From contig NZ_SORX01000007.1 in the NCBI RefSeq assembly GCF_004405125.1, forward strand, positions 62,001-126,000: 64,000 nt of DNA, given 5' to 3'. A model generated the notes under the pieces. It made no database searches. It was not told where the DNA came from and saw only the letters and a list, made by a program, of their open reading frames with translations. Origin of the DNA: Jeotgalibacillus salarius (GTDB lineage Bacteria; Bacillota; Bacilli; Bacillales; Jeotgalibacillaceae). The translations under genes and the position numbers were made by a program. Of the stretch, positions 1 through 8,864 are shown piece by piece; positions within the stretch are counted from its first letter, which is position 1; the number at the start of each line of letters is the position of its first letter.

Positions 1-457
1 TTGCACCTGTTCTTGTCATTTCCTTTATGCCATATGGTTTGACCAGATCAATGAATGCTTCCACCTTTTCCGGGTCACCGGTCACCTGGACAGTGATGAC
101 ATTTTTACTCATATCAATGACAGTTGCTCTGAAAGGCTCTATGATGCTCGTGATTTCACTTCGCACAGCCGGCGGTGAAAGAATTTTGATCAGTGCGAGT
201 TCTCTTGTAACAATCGCTTTGTCTGAAATATCATTTACTTTTAATACATCGATTTGTTTTTGCAGCTGCTTTAACAGCTGTTCAAGCTTTCTTTGATCTT
301 CGACGTGTACGACGAACGTCATTTTTGAAATTCCGGGCTGTTCGGTGTGTCCTACTGTAATACTTTCAATGTTGAACTGTCTTTTCATTAATAACCCTGT
401 TACCCGATTCAGCACACCGCTTTGATTGATCACGGTTGTTGTAATTATGCGCTTCAT
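1..457 (-). CDS. ilvN: Acetolactate synthase regulatory (small) subunit, 3' end cut by window edge
   Basis: Regulatory subunit of acetohydroxyacid synthase; it partners IlvB and confers valine feedback control in the branched-chain amino acid pathway. The visible 152 codons begin [18 protein letters not shown], a typical N-terminal ACT domain (about residues 4-78), followed by the start of the C-terminal domain. Only the last few residues should lie beyond base 1. An ATG three bases upstream (460) overlaps the ilvB stop as ATGA; I prefer 457 because of better spacing from the AGGGGTG ribosome-binding site. It is translationally coupled to ilvB. Family assignment is firm, exact start less so. 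Confidence 0.93.
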   Translation of the reverse strand, partial: MKRIITTTVINQSGVLNRVTGLLMKRQFNIESITVGHTEQPGISKMTFVVHVEDQRKLEQLLKQLQKQIDVLKVNDISDKAIVTRELALIKILSPPAVRSEITSIIEPFRATVIDMSKNVITVQVTGDPEKVEAFIDLVKPYGIKEMTRTGA

Positions 458-2193
458 CATTTCACCCCTAACATTTCATGCAACCCTTTTCCTGGCGCAA
501 CCATCGGGTACACATTTTCGATCTGTTTTACCCGGCAGTCGATCAGCACCGGTTTATTGGATTGTAATGCTTTTTTAAATACCTCATCTGCTTCATCCAG
601 GCTGCTAACTTTATACCCTTCCAGGTCGTATGCCTGAGCAAGCTTTACAAAGTCTGGCTGAGACGGCATTAACGACTGTGAATATCTTTCCTGATAAAAA
701 GTCTCCTGCCACTGACGAACCATTCCAAGACACTGGTTATTTAAAATAACAACTTTTACAGGGATCTGACTTTCCTGAAGCAGCGAAAGTTCCTGAAGCG
801 TCATTTGAAATCCTCCATCACCGGTGATTGCTACTACTGTTTCATTCGGCTTGGCAAGCTGTGCACCGATCGCGGCTGGAAAACCAAAGCCCATCGTGCC
901 CAGTCCGCCTGAAGTCACCCAGTGATCAGGGTGGTTAAACTTGTAATACTGTGCTGTCCACATCTGGTGCTGACCGACGTCTGTTGTGACAATCGCATCT
1001 CCTCCAGTATGCTTGTGGATCATCTCAATCGCTTCCTGTGGTAAAATTCCTTCTTCTTCATTTTTATAATGAAGTGGGAATTCCTGTTTCATTCCATTCA
1101 AATGTGCTGTCCAATCCCCGATTCCTTCTGTAACTACTCCAAGTTTTAGCAGTGCCTGAATCGCTTCTTTTGCATCTGCAACAATCGGAATATCAGTAGG
1201 AACGTTTTTGCCTATTTCTGCCGGATCGATATCAATATGAATGATCTGAGCGTTTGGTGCAAAGTGTTCAAGATTTCCAGTTAAGCGGTCATCAAATCTT
1301 GCACCAATGTTGATAAGTAAATCACATTCACAGATTGCCATGTTGGCTGCATAAGTTCCATGCATGCCCGCCATTCCAAGAAATTGAGAATGCTCTCCAT
1401 GAATCGTACCAAGCCCCAGCAAAGTATTCGTAACCGGTAGACCAGTTTGTTCTATAAAAGAGGTAAACTCTTTAGAAGCTTTCGCATGTAGTATCCCTGC
1501 CCCTGCAAGCACGAGTGGCTTTTCTGCTTTTTGAATTGCCTGAGCCACTTTCTGAATCTGCAGAAAATTCGGTGTAGTAGTAGGCTGGTAACCCGGCAGA
1601 TTCACTTCATTCTGTTTTACATCTGCCTTTGTAAATATTTCATTTGAAACGTTTTTCGGAATATCCACTAATACTGGACCCGGTCTGCCTGTCGAAGCAA
1701 TATGAAATGCTTCATGAATGATTCTCGGAAGATCATTAACATCTTTAACCTGATAATTATGCTTTGTGATCGGCTGAGTAATCCCGACGATATCCGCTTC
1801 CTGGAATGCATCAGTTCCGATCACTGCACTGGCGACCTGTCCGGTAAATACAACGAGCGGCAGTGAATCCATCATAGCGTCAGCAATCCCTGTCACAAGG
1901 TTTGTAGCTCCGGGACCGGATGTTGCTATGACCACGCCCGCTTTACCTGACACTCTTGCATATCCTTCAGCTGCATGGATTGCTCCCTGCTCATGTCTGG
2001 CAAGAATATGAGGAATCGGGTTTTTGTATAGTGCATCATAGATTGGCAGCACTGCTCCTCCGGGATAACCAAAAATCATTTCTACACCTTCGTTTTGAAG
2101 GGATTGAATAAAAATATCTGCTCCCTGAACCGCCTGCTTTTCTACATCACCGCCAAGTGCCTCTGCCTGCTTTGCATTTACTTGCACACTCAT
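457..2193 (-). CDS. ilvB: Acetolactate synthase catalytic (large) subunit
   Basis: Condenses pyruvate to 2-acetolactate, or pyruvate plus 2-ketobutyrate to acetohydroxybutyrate, using ThDP, Mg2+ and FAD. The protein has 578 aa, normal for the family. It shows the N-terminal ThDP-binding domain with catalytic glutamate E68 ([13 protein letters not shown]), the central FAD/DHAP domain, and the C-terminal ThDP motif [13 protein letters not shown] near residue 455. The start follows AAGGAGG with 9 nt spacing. The gene overlaps ilvN at its 3' end, and a T-box leader lies directly upstream, so expression should rise when a branched-chain tRNA is uncharged. Confidence 0.98.
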   Translation of the reverse strand: MSVQVNAKQAEALGGDVEKQAVQGADIFIQSLQNEGVEMIFGYPGGAVLPIYDALYKNPIPHILARHEQGAIHAAEGYARVSGKAGVVIATSGPGATNLVTGIADAMMDSLPLVVFTGQVASAVIGTDAFQEADIVGITQPITKHNYQVKDVNDLPRIIHEAFHIASTGRPGPVLVDIPKNVSNEIFTKADVKQNEVNLPGYQPTTTPNFLQIQKVAQAIQKAEKPLVLAGAGILHAKASKEFTSFIEQTGLPVTNTLLGLGTIHGEHSQFLGMAGMHGTYAANMAICECDLLINIGARFDDRLTGNLEHFAPNAQIIHIDIDPAEIGKNVPTDIPIVADAKEAIQALLKLGVVTEGIGDWTAHLNGMKQEFPLHYKNEEEGILPQEAIEMIHKHTGGDAIVTTDVGQHQMWTAQYYKFNHPDHWVTSGGLGTMGFGFPAAIGAQLAKPNETVVAITGDGGFQMTLQELSLLQESQIPVKVVILNNQCLGMVRQWQETFYQERYSQSLMPSQPDFVKLAQAYDLEGYKVSSLDEADEVFKKALQSNKPVLIDCRVKQIENVYPMVAPGKGLHEMLGVK

Positions 2194-2227
2194 TGAAACA
2201 TGCCTCCTTCAATTCCTTTTATTAACA

Positions 2228-2281
2228 AATAAAAAAGTCTTTCAAACCCATACAAAAAGATACGTGATCCTTTGTATAGGG
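2228..2281 (-). terminator. Terminator of the ilvB T-box
   Basis: The arms CCCTATACAAA and TTTGTATGGG pair with one bulged T, followed on the minus strand by a T-rich stretch (GACTTTTTTATTT). This is the terminator conformation that competes with the T-box antiterminator. Confidence 0.85.
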
Positions 2282-2515
2282 ATGAAAAACTTTTCATGGT
2301 ACCACCCTACTTCGCAGCATAAGCTGCCTCATGAACAGAAACTCTGTTCTTTGATAACGAACAACTGAATGTCCGTGAACACCTACTGAAAATTTTCAGT
2401 GTCCCACTCCGAGGGGATGTCGTACACAGCGGGCTATATCGGGTTCCACCTATCCCGACTCTCTGTAAAAGCCCCTTGCTGCATACTTTAACCTCATCAA
2501 TGATTTAACGTATAA
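2228..2515 (-). ncRNA. T-box leader (tRNA-sensing riboswitch) of ilvB-ilvN
   Basis: On the minus strand the leader carries the hallmark T-box core GGGTGGTACCA (2297-2307), a Stem I distal helix with GGTGGAACCC, and an antiterminator followed by a terminator hairpin. In Stem I, GGGG pairs with CCCC just after an ATC triplet at 2416-2418. This places ATC (isoleucine) in the specifier loop; a CTC (leucine) triplet three bases on falls in the helix. T-boxes bind uncharged tRNA and switch off the terminator. The T-box identity is certain; the specifier is my manual fold. Confidence 0.93.
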
Positions 2516-2547
2516 TTGCTTTAACTCACAAAAGCGAATAGATAAAA

Positions 2548-3447
2548 TTAACCAGCGTTTAATGCTGAATTATATACTTTCACACCATCTTTTATGACTA
2601 ATTCTCTAAACGAATCTAATAAATCATTTGTAATTTCTCCTGGAACACCTTTTCCAACTACCCGTCCATCTACCTTAACAACTGCGATCACTTCTGCTGC
2701 AGTACCTGTTAAGAAGACTTCGTCAGCCACATATACATCGTGCCTTGTAAACACTGCTTCTTCCATTTCATAACCTTTATCTTTAGCTAATTCGATAATT
2801 GCATTTCTTGTAATTCCTTCGAGCGCACCAACATAACCGGGTGGTGTTAGAATCCTGTTGCCTCTGATAATAAAAATGTTGTCAGCCGAACCTTCAGCAA
2901 CATAACCTTGATCATTCAACATGAGCGCTTCAGGTACACCTGCGAGCCCTGCTTCAATTTTCACCAGTATATTGTTTAAATAGTTAAGTGATTTAACTTT
3001 GGGGCTCAGTACGTCTGAGCGATTTCTTCTGCTGGCCACTGTAACGATCTCAATGCCAGTTTCATAAAGCTTCTTCGGAAAAAGTGCTAAGGATTCGGCG
3101 ATGACAATGACACTCGGCCTTTTACAAGTAAATGGATCCAGTCCAAGATTGCCAACTCCCCGTGAAACAACTAATCGGATGTAACCATCTTTCAAATTGT
3201 TCTTCTGCAGCGTTTCAATAATAATCTGCTGCATCTCCTCTTTCGTATAAGGGATCTCCAGCAAAATTGATTTTGCAGAATCATATAACCTGACCAGGTG
3301 TTCTTCGAGACGAAACACGTTGCCGTTGTAAGAGCGAATACCTTCGAAAACCCCATCTCCGTATAGAAAACCATGATCATAAACGGAGATCTTCGCATTA
3401 TCCTTTGAAACGAATTCTCCATCTAAAAAAATTAATTGTTCACTCAC
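2548..3447 (-). CDS. ilvE: Branched-chain amino acid aminotransferase (fold-type IV)
   Basis: Transfers the amino group between glutamate and the 2-keto acids of valine, leucine and isoleucine, the last step of their synthesis. At 299 aa it is a bacterial IlvE of the fold-type IV PLP family: SVYDHGFLYGDGVFEGIR near the N-terminus, a likely PLP lysine K152 (KVKSLNYLNN), and TAAEV in the C-terminal phosphate cup. I chose the GTG start at 3447 because AAGGAGTG sits 6 nt upstream and the family begins (M)SEQ-IFLDGEF. A longer frame to an ATG at 3465 would swallow that ribosome-binding site. The gene has its own promoter upstream. Confidence 0.93.
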   Translation of the reverse strand: MSEQLIFLDGEFVSKDNAKISVYDHGFLYGDGVFEGIRSYNGNVFRLEEHLVRLYDSAKSILLEIPYTKEEMQQIIIETLQKNNLKDGYIRLVVSRGVGNLGLDPFTCKRPSVIVIAESLALFPKKLYETGIEIVTVASRRNRSDVLSPKVKSLNYLNNILVKIEAGLAGVPEALMLNDQGYVAEGSADNIFIIRGNRILTPPGYVGALEGITRNAIIELAKDKGYEMEEAVFTRHDVYVADEVFLTGTAAEVIAVVKVDGRVVGKGVPGEITNDLLDSFRELVIKDGVKVYNSALNAG

Positions 3448-3493
3448 CTTATTCACTCCTTCCATTGCTTGATCGTTGCCCGTAGGCTTGAAT

Positions 3494-3532
3494 TGTTGAC
3501 AATCATAACGCGGATATACAAGTCCGTCAACA
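3494..3532 (-). promoter_or_regulatory. ilvE sigma-A promoter flanked by an inverted repeat
   Basis: The minus strand carries TTGACG (3525-3530), a 17-nt spacer and TATGAT (3502-3507), a near-consensus sigma-A promoter. The repeat TGTTGAC (3494-3500)/GTCAACA (3526-3532) flanks it, one arm over the -35 box and one just past the -10, as an operator might. The regulator is not identified. Confidence 0.75.
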
Positions 3533-3893
3533 GCCTAAATTCAAATTTTTAGACTAATTAGAATTTTTAAATAAAATGTATGCGTTTACATTGTTGATAC
3601 CATGCATTTTTTTGCAGGATAAAATTTTTTTATTTTTTACACACCCATGTAAGATTTTTATCTGTAAATGCTTATATATAGGTGTCTTGACAACTGTTCA
3701 TACATTTTATTTTACAATATTAGCGGAATTATTATTGATTATCATTGTATTCACTATTCCGGTTTAATATTCATCGTTATTCATTATGTTTTATTACCTT
3801 TATGCTAATTTCCGTTGATACATCAGAGATTTTAATGTTTTTCCGCGTTGAACAACTCCCCTAAACTTATACATTCATGTGTCAAATCCATTC
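3533..3893. other. Gene-free AT-rich interval between ilvE promoter and ylaH terminator
   Basis: About 360 bases of strongly AT-rich sequence. I see no credible ribosome-binding site with a reading frame, no RNA signature and no long repeat. Confidence 0.6.
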
Positions 3894-3924
3894 AAAAAAA
3901 AGAACACCTGCTATGCAGATGTCC
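3894..3924 (-). terminator. Terminator after typA-ylaH
   Basis: Minus-strand hairpin GGACATCTGC/GCAGGTGTTC followed by eight T residues, about 10 nt past the ylaH stop. Confidence 0.85.
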
Positions 3925-3932
3925 TTCGGTTA

Positions 3933-4244
3933 TTATATGGTCCCCTTAGCCTGTTCTCTTCTCAATCTGACCTTATAGATGATCAGAATGAGCGCTGCGA
4001 TAATCAGCCCTTCTGTAACTGGCAGAAAAACAGCCAGGAATGTCAGTACTGTACACCCGAGAATCAGGAAGAGATAAATTAAAGCTGATTTAAACAGCGG
4101 AAGTTTTTTTGCGAAGCCAAGCTTAAACACAACAATCGACAGTATCACAATTGTGAGGTATAGCATCCACATCCCTGTATCAGGGTTTGCTTCAACTCTG
4201 TACAACGCAGGAAAAAACGATAAGCGGTCTTCTACATTCACCAT
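3933..4244 (-). CDS. ylaH: YlaH-like membrane protein
   Basis: Small integral membrane protein of the YlaH family, 103 aa, function unknown. Three hydrophobic segments are visible (about residues 25-42, 50-71 and 74-92), with a basic C-terminal tail (RLRREQ). It lies 22 nt downstream of typA, the same neighbour as in B. subtilis (ylaG-ylaH), so co-transcription is likely. The ATG follows GAGGAGCTGAC. I infer nothing on activity; the assignment rests on the topology, length and neighbour. Confidence 0.85.
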   Translation of the reverse strand: MVNVEDRLSFFPALYRVEANPDTGMWMLYLTIVILSIVVFKLGFAKKLPLFKSALIYLFLILGCTVLTFLAVFLPVTEGLIIAALILIIYKVRLRREQAKGTI

Positions 4245-4266
4245 GAAGGCAGTCAGCTCCTCTTAA

Positions 4267-6111
4267 TTAATTACCTGTTTCAGCGTACTTCTGTTTTTTC
4301 TGCGAACGCTCACGCTCACTCTTATCAAGAATTTTTTTACGGATTCTGATTGATTCAGGTGTAATCTCACAAAGCTCATCATCATTCAGATACTCTAATG
4401 ATTCTTCAAGTGTCATCAGTCTTGCTTTTTTAAGCGTTGTTGTCTGTTCTTTATTAGCTGAACGGATATTATTAGCTGCTTTAATTTTCGTAACGTTTAC
4501 AGTCAGGTCATTTTCGCGTGTATGCTCTCCAACAACCATTCCTTCGTAAACTTCTGTTCCAGGCTCGATAAAGATTGTACCGCGGTCTTCTACTCCAAGG
4601 ATTGCATACTGGGATGCCTGTCCTTTATCCATAGAAACAAGTACACCGGCACGACGGCCACCTACACGACCCTGCTGCATCGGCTGATAAGTGTCAAACG
4701 TATGGTTAATAATTCCGAAACCTCGAGTGATTGTCATGAACTCTGTTGTATATCCAATTAATCCACGTGCAGGAATCATAAACACAAGACGGACTTGTCC
4801 GTTTCCGTTATTTACCATATCCAGCATTTCGCCTTTTCTGGCTCCCATGGATTCAATGATAGAACCAGTGTTATCTTCAGGAACATCAATTTGAACACGT
4901 TCAACCGGTTCACAACGTACGCCGTCAATTTCACGTACGATAACCTGAGGTTTAGAAACCTGAAGCTCGTATCCTTCACGTCTCATGTTTTCAATCAGTA
5001 TAGACAGGTGAAGTTCGCCACGTCCTGATACAATCCACGCGTCCGGAGAATCAGTCTGATCTACTCGAAGACTTACATCTGTCTCGAGTTGTGCTTCAAG
5101 ACGCTCTTCGATTTTACGCGCAGTTACAAATTTACCTTCACGACCGGCAAATGGACTGTTGTTTACTGAAAATGTCATTTGAAGTGTAGGCTCATCAATA
5201 CGCAGAATCGGAAGTGCATCCTGATGTTCAATAGGACAAACTGTTTCTCCTACGTTAATATCTTCCATTCCTGATACGGCAATCAGATCTCCCGCTTTAG
5301 CTGATTTAATTTCTTCACGCTTCAGCCCAAAGAAACCAAATATTTTAGTAACACGGAAGTTTTTCACAGTTCCATCAAGTTTCATTAACGAAACCTGCTG
5401 GCCGACTTCGATTGTCCCTCTGAATACACGTCCAATCCCAATACGTCCAACGTAATCATTATAATCAAGAAGGGCGATTTGGAACTGAAGCGGATCAGTA
5501 CTGTTGTCTATAGGTGCAGGGATGTTTTCTACGATTGAGTCGTACAGACACTCCATCGTTTCATCCTGCTGTTCAGGATCAAGACTTGCTGTACCATTTA
5601 TCGCAGATGCGTAGACAACCGGGAACTCAAGCTGATCTTCATTTGCATCAAGCTCAATGAACAGGTTAAGAACCTCATCAATCACTTCTGCAGGACGGGC
5701 AGCTTCACGGTCAATCTTATTAACGACTACAATTGGTGTCAGGTTCTGCTCAAGCGCTTTTTTCAAAACAAAACGTGTTTGAGGCATACACCCTTCATAA
5801 GCATCAACAATAAGCAAAACGCCATCAACCATTTTCATGATTCGTTCTACTTCTCCGCCAAAGTCAGCGTGTCCTGGCGTATCAAGAATGTTAATACGTG
5901 TATCTTTATATTGAATCGCTGTATTTTTCGCAAGGATTGTAATACCACGCTCTTTTTCAATATCATTCGAGTCCATCGCACGTTCTTCCACATGCTCATT
6001 TGATCGATAGATACCAGATTGTTTCAATAGCTGGTCTACTAAAGTTGTTTTACCATGGTCAACGTGGGCAATAATTGCAATGTTTCGTAAATCTCGCCTT
6101 AAATTCGTCAT
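4267..6111 (-). CDS. typA: Translational GTPase TypA/BipA
   Basis: Ribosome-associated GTPase implicated in 50S assembly and in growth under cold and stress. The 614 aa match family length. G-domain motifs are all present: G1 AHVDHGKTT (about 16-24), [14 protein letters not shown] (G3) and NKID (G4). EF-G-like domains II, III and V and the BipA-specific C-terminal domain ([11 protein letters not shown]) follow, ending in a basic tail. The ATG follows AGGAGTGAAATA. It is transcribed with ylaH. Identification is secure. Confidence 0.97.
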   Translation of the reverse strand: MTNLRRDLRNIAIIAHVDHGKTTLVDQLLKQSGIYRSNEHVEERAMDSNDIEKERGITILAKNTAIQYKDTRINILDTPGHADFGGEVERIMKMVDGVLLIVDAYEGCMPQTRFVLKKALEQNLTPIVVVNKIDREAARPAEVIDEVLNLFIELDANEDQLEFPVVYASAINGTASLDPEQQDETMECLYDSIVENIPAPIDNSTDPLQFQIALLDYNDYVGRIGIGRVFRGTIEVGQQVSLMKLDGTVKNFRVTKIFGFFGLKREEIKSAKAGDLIAVSGMEDINVGETVCPIEHQDALPILRIDEPTLQMTFSVNNSPFAGREGKFVTARKIEERLEAQLETDVSLRVDQTDSPDAWIVSGRGELHLSILIENMRREGYELQVSKPQVIVREIDGVRCEPVERVQIDVPEDNTGSIIESMGARKGEMLDMVNNGNGQVRLVFMIPARGLIGYTTEFMTITRGFGIINHTFDTYQPMQQGRVGGRRAGVLVSMDKGQASQYAILGVEDRGTIFIEPGTEVYEGMVVGEHTRENDLTVNVTKIKAANNIRSANKEQTTTLKKARLMTLEESLEYLNDDELCEITPESIRIRKKILDKSERERSQKKQKYAETGN

Positions 6112-6223
6112 TATTTCACTCCTGTTTATACGTACTAATCTTTTTCTAACTGTACTATTGTATCACAATAGGTGGAAATATAAAAACGAATTATGTAAAA
6201 TGTTCGTATAGAGGAGGCTGACG

Positions 6224-6406
6224 ATGAAAAACAATACGGTTTTTATACTGTTTGCATTTGCTGCTGTGATTGCAATGTCAGGGATTGGAATCGCGATTGC
6301 AGAACGCAGTGCATTAGGCGCAATCGTTTCAATAATCGGTGTTATTGCAGTATTTGGAATGGGCTTCAAGACTAAAAAACGATTTCGTGAACAAGCAGAA
6401 AATTAA
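6224..6406 (+). CDS. ylaF: DUF5325 family small membrane protein (YlaF-like)
   Basis: A 60-aa protein with two transmembrane segments (about residues 6-27 and 30-48) and a charged tail KTKKRFREQAEN. It resembles B. subtilis YlaF in length, topology and position next to typA. The start is supported by AGAGGAGGCTGACG. It is transcribed divergently from typA. Function unknown. Confidence 0.85.
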   Translation: MKNNTVFILFAFAAVIAMSGIGIAIAERSALGAIVSIIGVIAVFGMGFKTKKRFREQAEN

Positions 6407-6445
6407 ACTTAAAACGTGCAGAATTTCCTGCACGTTTTAAGTTTA
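6404..6445. terminator. Bidirectional terminator between ylaF and yktC
   Basis: Perfect 18-bp inverted repeat TAAACTTAAAACGTGCAG/CTGCACGTTTTAAGTTTA with a 6-nt loop. Its T-rich end serves both converging genes. Confidence 0.9.
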
Positions 6446-6449
6446 ACCA

Positions 6450-7247
6450 TTATAATTTACTTAAATATTTTTTTTGCACTTCACGGTGCACTGAAGGATT
6501 CCCTGCAAAAACAGGTGAATGGTTGACCATCGAAAGCTCACTGCCATTTAAATCCGTAACGACGCCACCTACTTCTTCAATCAGCACTTTTCCACCCGCA
6601 AAATCCCACGGTGCCAGTCTCATTGTGATATATCCATCAAGCCGGCCCGCCGCAATATAAGCAAGCTCTATTGCTGCAGATCCGTATGATCGTGTTCCGC
6701 GCACCCTATGTACTAGAGGTACAAAAACTTCATGATTAACTTTTTTATTGGGCACAAGCCAAGTTGCATTTAACGACAGAATAGCCTCTTCAAGTGGAAC
6801 ATCTTTAAGAGGAGAAAGCTTCTCACCGTTCAGATAGGCACCTTCATCTTTCTTTGCGTGGTAAAGATCATCAGAGACTACGTCGTAAATGTAACCGAGC
6901 ATCCCTTTTCCTTCATGGTACACACCGATTGAGATGGCAAAGTTTCTTTGCTGGTGTACAAAATTCATTGTTCCGTCAATCGGATCAATAATCCATACTG
7001 TCCCTTCCATATCTGTAACCTGATCTCCGAATCCCTCTTCCCCCATTACTCTATGGTGGGGAAAAAGATCCTTTATTTTTTCGACAAATAGTTTTTCAAT
7101 TTGTTTATCCATATTTGTTACTAAATCATTTACATTACTTTTTGTTTGTATTTTTAAAACTTCATCAAATGAATCAATGATTTCCTGCCCTGCTTCCTTA
7201 ATTGAACTTTTGGCGAACTCATCGATCTCAAGCCAATTTTCTTCCAT
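6450..7247 (-). CDS. yktC: Inositol monophosphatase family protein (YktC)
   Basis: Mg2+-dependent, Li+-sensitive phosphatase of the IMPase/SuhB family. B. subtilis YktC dephosphorylates inositol-1-phosphate and may act on other sugar phosphates. Metal-binding motifs are intact: GEEGFG, then WIIDPIDGTMNF, then APWDFAGG. I use the ATG at 7247 (265 aa, MEENWLEIDE) because AGGAGG lies 7 nt upstream; the frame can be extended eight codons to 7271 but without support. It sits downstream of ykzI, separated by a long perfect hairpin. Confidence 0.93.
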   Translation of the reverse strand: MEENWLEIDEFAKSSIKEAGQEIIDSFDEVLKIQTKSNVNDLVTNMDKQIEKLFVEKIKDLFPHHRVMGEEGFGDQVTDMEGTVWIIDPIDGTMNFVHQQRNFAISIGVYHEGKGMLGYIYDVVSDDLYHAKKDEGAYLNGEKLSPLKDVPLEEAILSLNATWLVPNKKVNHEVFVPLVHRVRGTRSYGSAAIELAYIAAGRLDGYITMRLAPWDFAGGKVLIEEVGGVVTDLNGSELSMVNHSPVFAGNPSVHREVQKKYLSKL

Positions 7248-7324
7248 GGAACTACCTCCTATAAGAAACAACCATATTTAAACTGTATAAAATTTTAGTT
7301 CATATATCAAGAAAAGACATTACA

Positions 7325-7379
7325 TAAGCAAGGCTAAGACGAACGCTTAACTTATAAGCGTTCGTCTTAGCCTTGCTTA
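7325..7379. repeat. Perfect 25-bp inverted repeat between ykzI and yktC
   Basis: Two exactly complementary 25-nt arms (7325-7349 and 7355-7379) separated by ACTTA. It is far longer than a usual terminator stem. The minus-strand exit (ATGTAATGTCTTTTC) has only a weak T-tract, and the plus-strand exit has none. It may be a terminator, a transcript-end stabiliser or a mobile palindromic repeat. Confidence 0.85.
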
Positions 7380-7401
7380 ATGTGATTATGATCTAAGAGT
7401 T

Positions 7402-7602
7402 TCATTTTGCAAATCCATCCAGTTCATTTATTTCATGACGAATGAGAGTAAGCTTTTCTTTCGTACTTTCAATATCCACTTTGTTTTCAAGTTCTATCGC
7501 CTCAAATAATACCGCCAATTCATAATCAAGTTCCAATCTAAGTACAGCGAGTCTCTCCTGGATATAGTCTCTTTTTCTGGTTACCTGGATCACTTGCTTC
7601 AT
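7402..7602 (-). CDS. ykzI: Small conserved protein, YkzI-like
   Basis: A 66-aa, charged, probably helical protein with no transmembrane segment or recognisable motif. It starts MKQVIQVTRKRDYIQERLAVL after GAGAGGAGTGGAAGGGT. It lies between yktB and yktC, exactly where B. subtilis has ykzI (63 aa). The gene name rests on that position and size, not on a motif. Function unknown. Confidence 0.75.
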   Translation of the reverse strand: MKQVIQVTRKRDYIQERLAVLRLELDYELAVLFEAIELENKVDIESTKEKLTLIRHEINELDGFAK

Positions 7603-7785
7603 ACCCTTCCACTCCTCTCAAAATATTGTTATTAAAGCAGTTTATTCAATTCGAATCAGTTTATTCACAAAGAAGATGTGTGCTAGAATAAATTCAGTTT
7701 CAGGCGGCCTGTTATATGTATTATAGCCATTTTTAGCATGGCTCAAACTGATAAAACTTTTTAAAACACAATGGAGGGTTTGTTC

Positions 7786-8424
7786 ATGTCTGGTTTTTTC
7801 AGCAAAGAAGATTTTGAAGTATTTAATATTGAAGGGTTAGATGAACGAATGGAAGGTATCCGCTCGCACATTCAGCCTAAATTTCAAGAGTTAGGCGATC
7901 AGACGGTTCCAGTGCTTTCTGAGCAAACTGGCGAAGACATGCATTTGCACATTGCCAGACATTTAAGACGTTCAGTTAATCCGCCTGATGATACCTGGAT
8001 GGCAGCCGCACCGAGCAAAAGAGGATACAAGAAAATGCCTCATTTTCAGTTTGGTTTGTGGGGTGATCATTTATTTATCTGGACAGCATTTATTTATGAA
8101 CTGCCTAGAAAAGAGAGTATTGCTAAAACAATGATCGAAAGTTTTGATGCAATCATGAAGGTATTGCCTGAAGATGGATCGATCAGTTCTGATCATACAA
8201 AAAAAGAAGCAAAAAAGATAAGAGAAATGAACGAAGGGGATATTTTACACGTACTTGAAAGATTTGAAAATGTTAAAAAAGCTGAGTTTCTGGCGGGCCG
8301 TCGGATAGCAGCTTCTGATGCAGTCGAATTAAGCAAAGAAGAATTAGTCGAACTGATTCTGCAAACCTGGACAGAACTTCTGCCACTATATAAGATAGGT
8401 ACTCGTGTGCAGCAGGCAGTCTGA
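7786..8424 (+). CDS. yktB: UPF0637 family protein (YktB)
   Basis: Member of UPF0637/DUF1054, 212 aa, the same length as B. subtilis YktB. The function is unknown; the fold of this family is a compact alpha/beta domain. The N-terminus reads SGFFSKEDFEVFNIEGLDER, and a central SKRGYKKMPHFQFGLWGDHLF stretch is typical. The ATG at 7786 follows GGAGGG with 7 nt spacing. A frame opening at 7771 would start inside that ribosome-binding site. It is divergent from ykzI-yktC and ends in its own terminator. Confidence 0.93.
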   Translation: MSGFFSKEDFEVFNIEGLDERMEGIRSHIQPKFQELGDQTVPVLSEQTGEDMHLHIARHLRRSVNPPDDTWMAAAPSKRGYKKMPHFQFGLWGDHLFIWTAFIYELPRKESIAKTMIESFDAIMKVLPEDGSISSDHTKKEAKKIREMNEGDILHVLERFENVKKAEFLAGRRIAASDAVELSKEELVELILQTWTELLPLYKIGTRVQQAV

Positions 8425-8438
8425 ACCAATAAGTTGAT

Positions 8439-8475
8439 GGAAGTGCAATTGCAAAGTCATGCACTTCCTTTTTTT
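8439..8475 (+). terminator. Terminator of yktB
   Basis: GGAAGTGCA/TGCACTTCC stem with a 12-nt loop and seven T residues. The yktA stop codon (minus strand) falls inside its T-run, so the two converging genes meet here. Confidence 0.9.
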
Positions 8476-8749
8476 ATCTATTCATTGAAATTTTTTCGCC
8501 TTGAGCACTTTCTCTGGCTTTTTTCTGTGTTCTATATATTGAATATCCGCTCATTTCAAGAAATTCCTTATCGATTGTCTTTTCTTCAGCCTTTGAAGGA
8601 ACAATTTCCTTGAAACGTTTGTAAAGATTCATGAATTCATCTCTTTCGATTGATTTTTCATAGGCTTTTTCAACCGATTCATAAAATTTTACCACGTCAA
8701 TAATTTCCTCAGTTGACCAGTCCATTGAGAGCGGGTACTGATATTCCAT
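8474..8749 (-). CDS. yktA: UPF0223 family protein (YktA)
   Basis: Member of UPF0223, 91 aa from the ATG at 8749; function unknown. The N-terminal [20 protein letters not shown] and [12 protein letters not shown] near the C-terminus are characteristic. AAAGGAAG lies 7 nt before this start; an upstream ATG at 8773 would contain that site. It is divergent from speA and converges on yktB, as in B. subtilis. Confidence 0.92.
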   Translation of the reverse strand: MEYQYPLSMDWSTEEIIDVVKFYESVEKAYEKSIERDEFMNLYKRFKEIVPSKAEEKTIDKEFLEMSGYSIYRTQKKARESAQGEKISMNR

Positions 8750-8864
8750 CTGACAACTTCCTTTCTGTTCCACCCTGATTTATTTCTTTTTATGTGGTGA
8801 AATGCTATAATTTTTCTGTTATCCTTCTTTAGATAACAATACCGTTAATGAGGTGAATTTTCAA

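Noticed and set aside
3576-3767. 63-codon plus-strand frame in the ilvE-ylaH gap
   Set aside because: It is Phe/Ile/Leu-rich as expected from AT-rich DNA read at random and lacks a ribosome-binding site.
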